The notes under the pieces are model-generated. The model made no database searches and was not told where the DNA came from. It saw only the letters and a list, made by a program, of their open reading frames with translations. 13,403 nt of DNA from Cytophagaceae bacterium (GTDB lineage Bacteria > Bacteroidota > Bacteroidia > Cytophagales > Flexibacteraceae). Each line of letters starts with the position of its first letter. Position 1 is the first letter of the stretch. Positions 12,548 through 13,403 of the stretch are shown one piece after another. The stretch is taken from assembly GCA_947464365.1 (NCBI GenBank), contig CANHWS010000068.1:1-13403 (forward strand), written 5' to 3'. The position numbers and the translations under genes were made by a program.

Positions 12548-13403
12548 TTAGGCAAATAGTTGTTTCCAGGTCCCTTTCATCCTGTTGTACTTGAGGGTGC
12601 TTGGCAAGGCTGACCACCAATATTGGCTGAGCTCGACAGCAAAGCTTGGCTGCATATAACAGTTGATTGTGCAACCTTGGCAGGCCTCATGTCGCCCTTC
12701 CATCCGTACGAGCTGCTGCACGGCAGGACTGCGCCAAAGAGTATCCAGATCCCCATTGATGGGCAAGGCTTCGAGGCCAAGGTGGTAACAAGGCAATAGT
12801 AGCTTGTCCTCTGGAGAGATCACGATGGTTGTGCTAGCTGCTCGGCAAACCGGCGCATCGATCTGGTTACCACCTCGAAGCCGTAGGTCAATAAATCCCT
12901 CATTGAGGTACACACCTGGTTTGGTGGCCCAGGCACGAAGCGCCCGTAGTTGTTGAGGGCTTAGCTGTTCATCCTTAGCCTTTTCGTTATACTCAAACAC
13001 TGGGTTCAGGATCAGGACCAAGTTATTGGGTTTGCAAAACAGGTCATATACCTCTTGTATCTGGTGTACATTATGCCCAAAGACCGTGAACAGGATATCA
13101 GGGCGTTGGCCCAACTTTTTAGCCACCTCGATACTGCGGACGAAGTGGTCGAAACAGTTAACATTACGACTTTTGTTATGCTCTTCTGCGATAGGTGAGT
13201 CCAACGAAAAGTGAAGCATATCAACCACACCGACTAGGTCCTGCGCGAATTTAGGATAGAGCAGGCAATTAGTCGTGACGGTCGTAATAAAGCCACGCTC
13301 TTTGGCCATGGCCAGCATTTTGGGCAGATCCCGATGCAGCAGAGGCTCGCCACCCGTAAAGTCAACCACCTTAACACCTAGGCGTTTGAGCGCATCCAGG
13401 TTG
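12548..13403 (-). CDS. Radical SAM protein with C-terminal cysteine cluster, N-terminus cut by window edge
   Basis: The last 284 codons of a radical SAM enzyme are visible. The frame stays open to the window edge, so the true start and the CxxxCxxC motif that binds the catalytic 4Fe-4S cluster lie outside. What shows the family is VVDFTGGEPLLHRD near the visible start (the GGEP SAM-binding motif), then the alternating strand-helix order of a partial TIM barrel (TTVTTN, MLHFSLDSP, LFTVFGHN). The C-terminal part has Cys residues in PVCRA, LLPCYH and CQGCTINC, a pattern like a SPASM or twitch domain carrying an auxiliary Fe-S cluster. Such domains occur in peptide-modifying and other radical SAM enzymes. 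I cannot name the substrate, and no short precursor peptide gene is visible beside it. A GTG at 13369 is internal, not the start. Confidence 0.88.
   Translation of the reverse strand, partial: NLDALKRLGVKVVDFTGGEPLLHRDLPKMLAMAKERGFITTVTTNCLLYPKFAQDLVGVVDMLHFSLDSPIAEEHNKSRNVNCFDHFVRSIEVAKKLGQRPDILFTVFGHNVHQIQEVYDLFCKPNNLVLILNPVFEYNEKAKDEQLSPQQLRALRAWATKPGVYLNEGFIDLRLRGGNQIDAPVCRAASTTIVISPEDKLLLPCYHLGLEALPINGDLDTLWRSPAVQQLVRMEGRHEACQGCTINCYMQPSFAVELSQYWWSALPSTLKYNRMKGTWKQLFA

Noticed and set aside
12501..12674. 58-residue N-terminal extension of the VOC protein
   Set aside because: It overlaps the radical SAM gene, has no VOC-like features, and the ATG at 12500 starts directly at the first VOC strand.
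13367..13369. GTG as the start of the radical SAM gene
   Set aside because: The frame continues to the window edge with plausible residues just before the GGEP strand, and the essential CxxxCxxC motif must lie further upstream.

Overview
The window reads as a chromosomal segment of a Bacteroidota bacterium. Three independent signs agree: a secreted protein with a type IX secretion (T9SS) C-terminal sorting domain; promoters matching the phylum-specific form TTTG-N19-TAnnTTTG (an exact match before rpsL, near matches before both tRNAs); and start codons without clear Shine-Dalgarno sequences, even in ribosomal protein genes. The genus cannot be told from this sequence. Almost everything is housekeeping or ordinary two-component signalling. 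I see no insertion sequence, phage gene, CRISPR array or defence island, and no clearly undescribed system. The main novelties are gene order, leader RNA structure and one signalling operon.

Left part (1-4054): a T9SS-exported, probably beta-propeller protein (+) converges on ftsW-murG (-). FtsW polymerises septal peptidoglycan and MurG makes its lipid II substrate. This pair lies outside the usual division and cell wall (dcw) cluster: neither murD nor murC flanks it. murG starts with TTG.

Middle (4055-8551): tRNA-His(GTG) on the minus strand, with its own promoter and terminator, lies divergent from a str-type ribosomal operon, rpsL-rpsG-fusA-rpsJ. The operon has a strong promoter, a structured leader of about 120 nt, a hairpin-bearing rpsL-rpsG spacer where E. 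coli has its S7 autoregulatory site, and an intrinsic terminator directly after rpsJ. The S10 operon (rplC onward) therefore does not follow. tRNA-Arg(TCT) comes next; the -33 box of its promoter lies inside the rpsJ terminator, and it has its own terminator.

Right part (8581-12123): a compact signalling operon encodes a TPR sensor histidine kinase, a LytTR response regulator and, coupled to the latter by an ATGA overlap, a leucine-rich repeat lipoprotein with repeats of about 20 residues carrying an LPxxL core. The likely logic is envelope sensing, phosphotransfer and transcriptional output, with the lipoprotein as an accessory or target.

Right edge (12147-13403, minus strand): a small VOC-fold protein lies downstream of a radical SAM protein with a C-terminal cysteine cluster, whose N-terminus is cut by the window edge. 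Their joint role is unknown.
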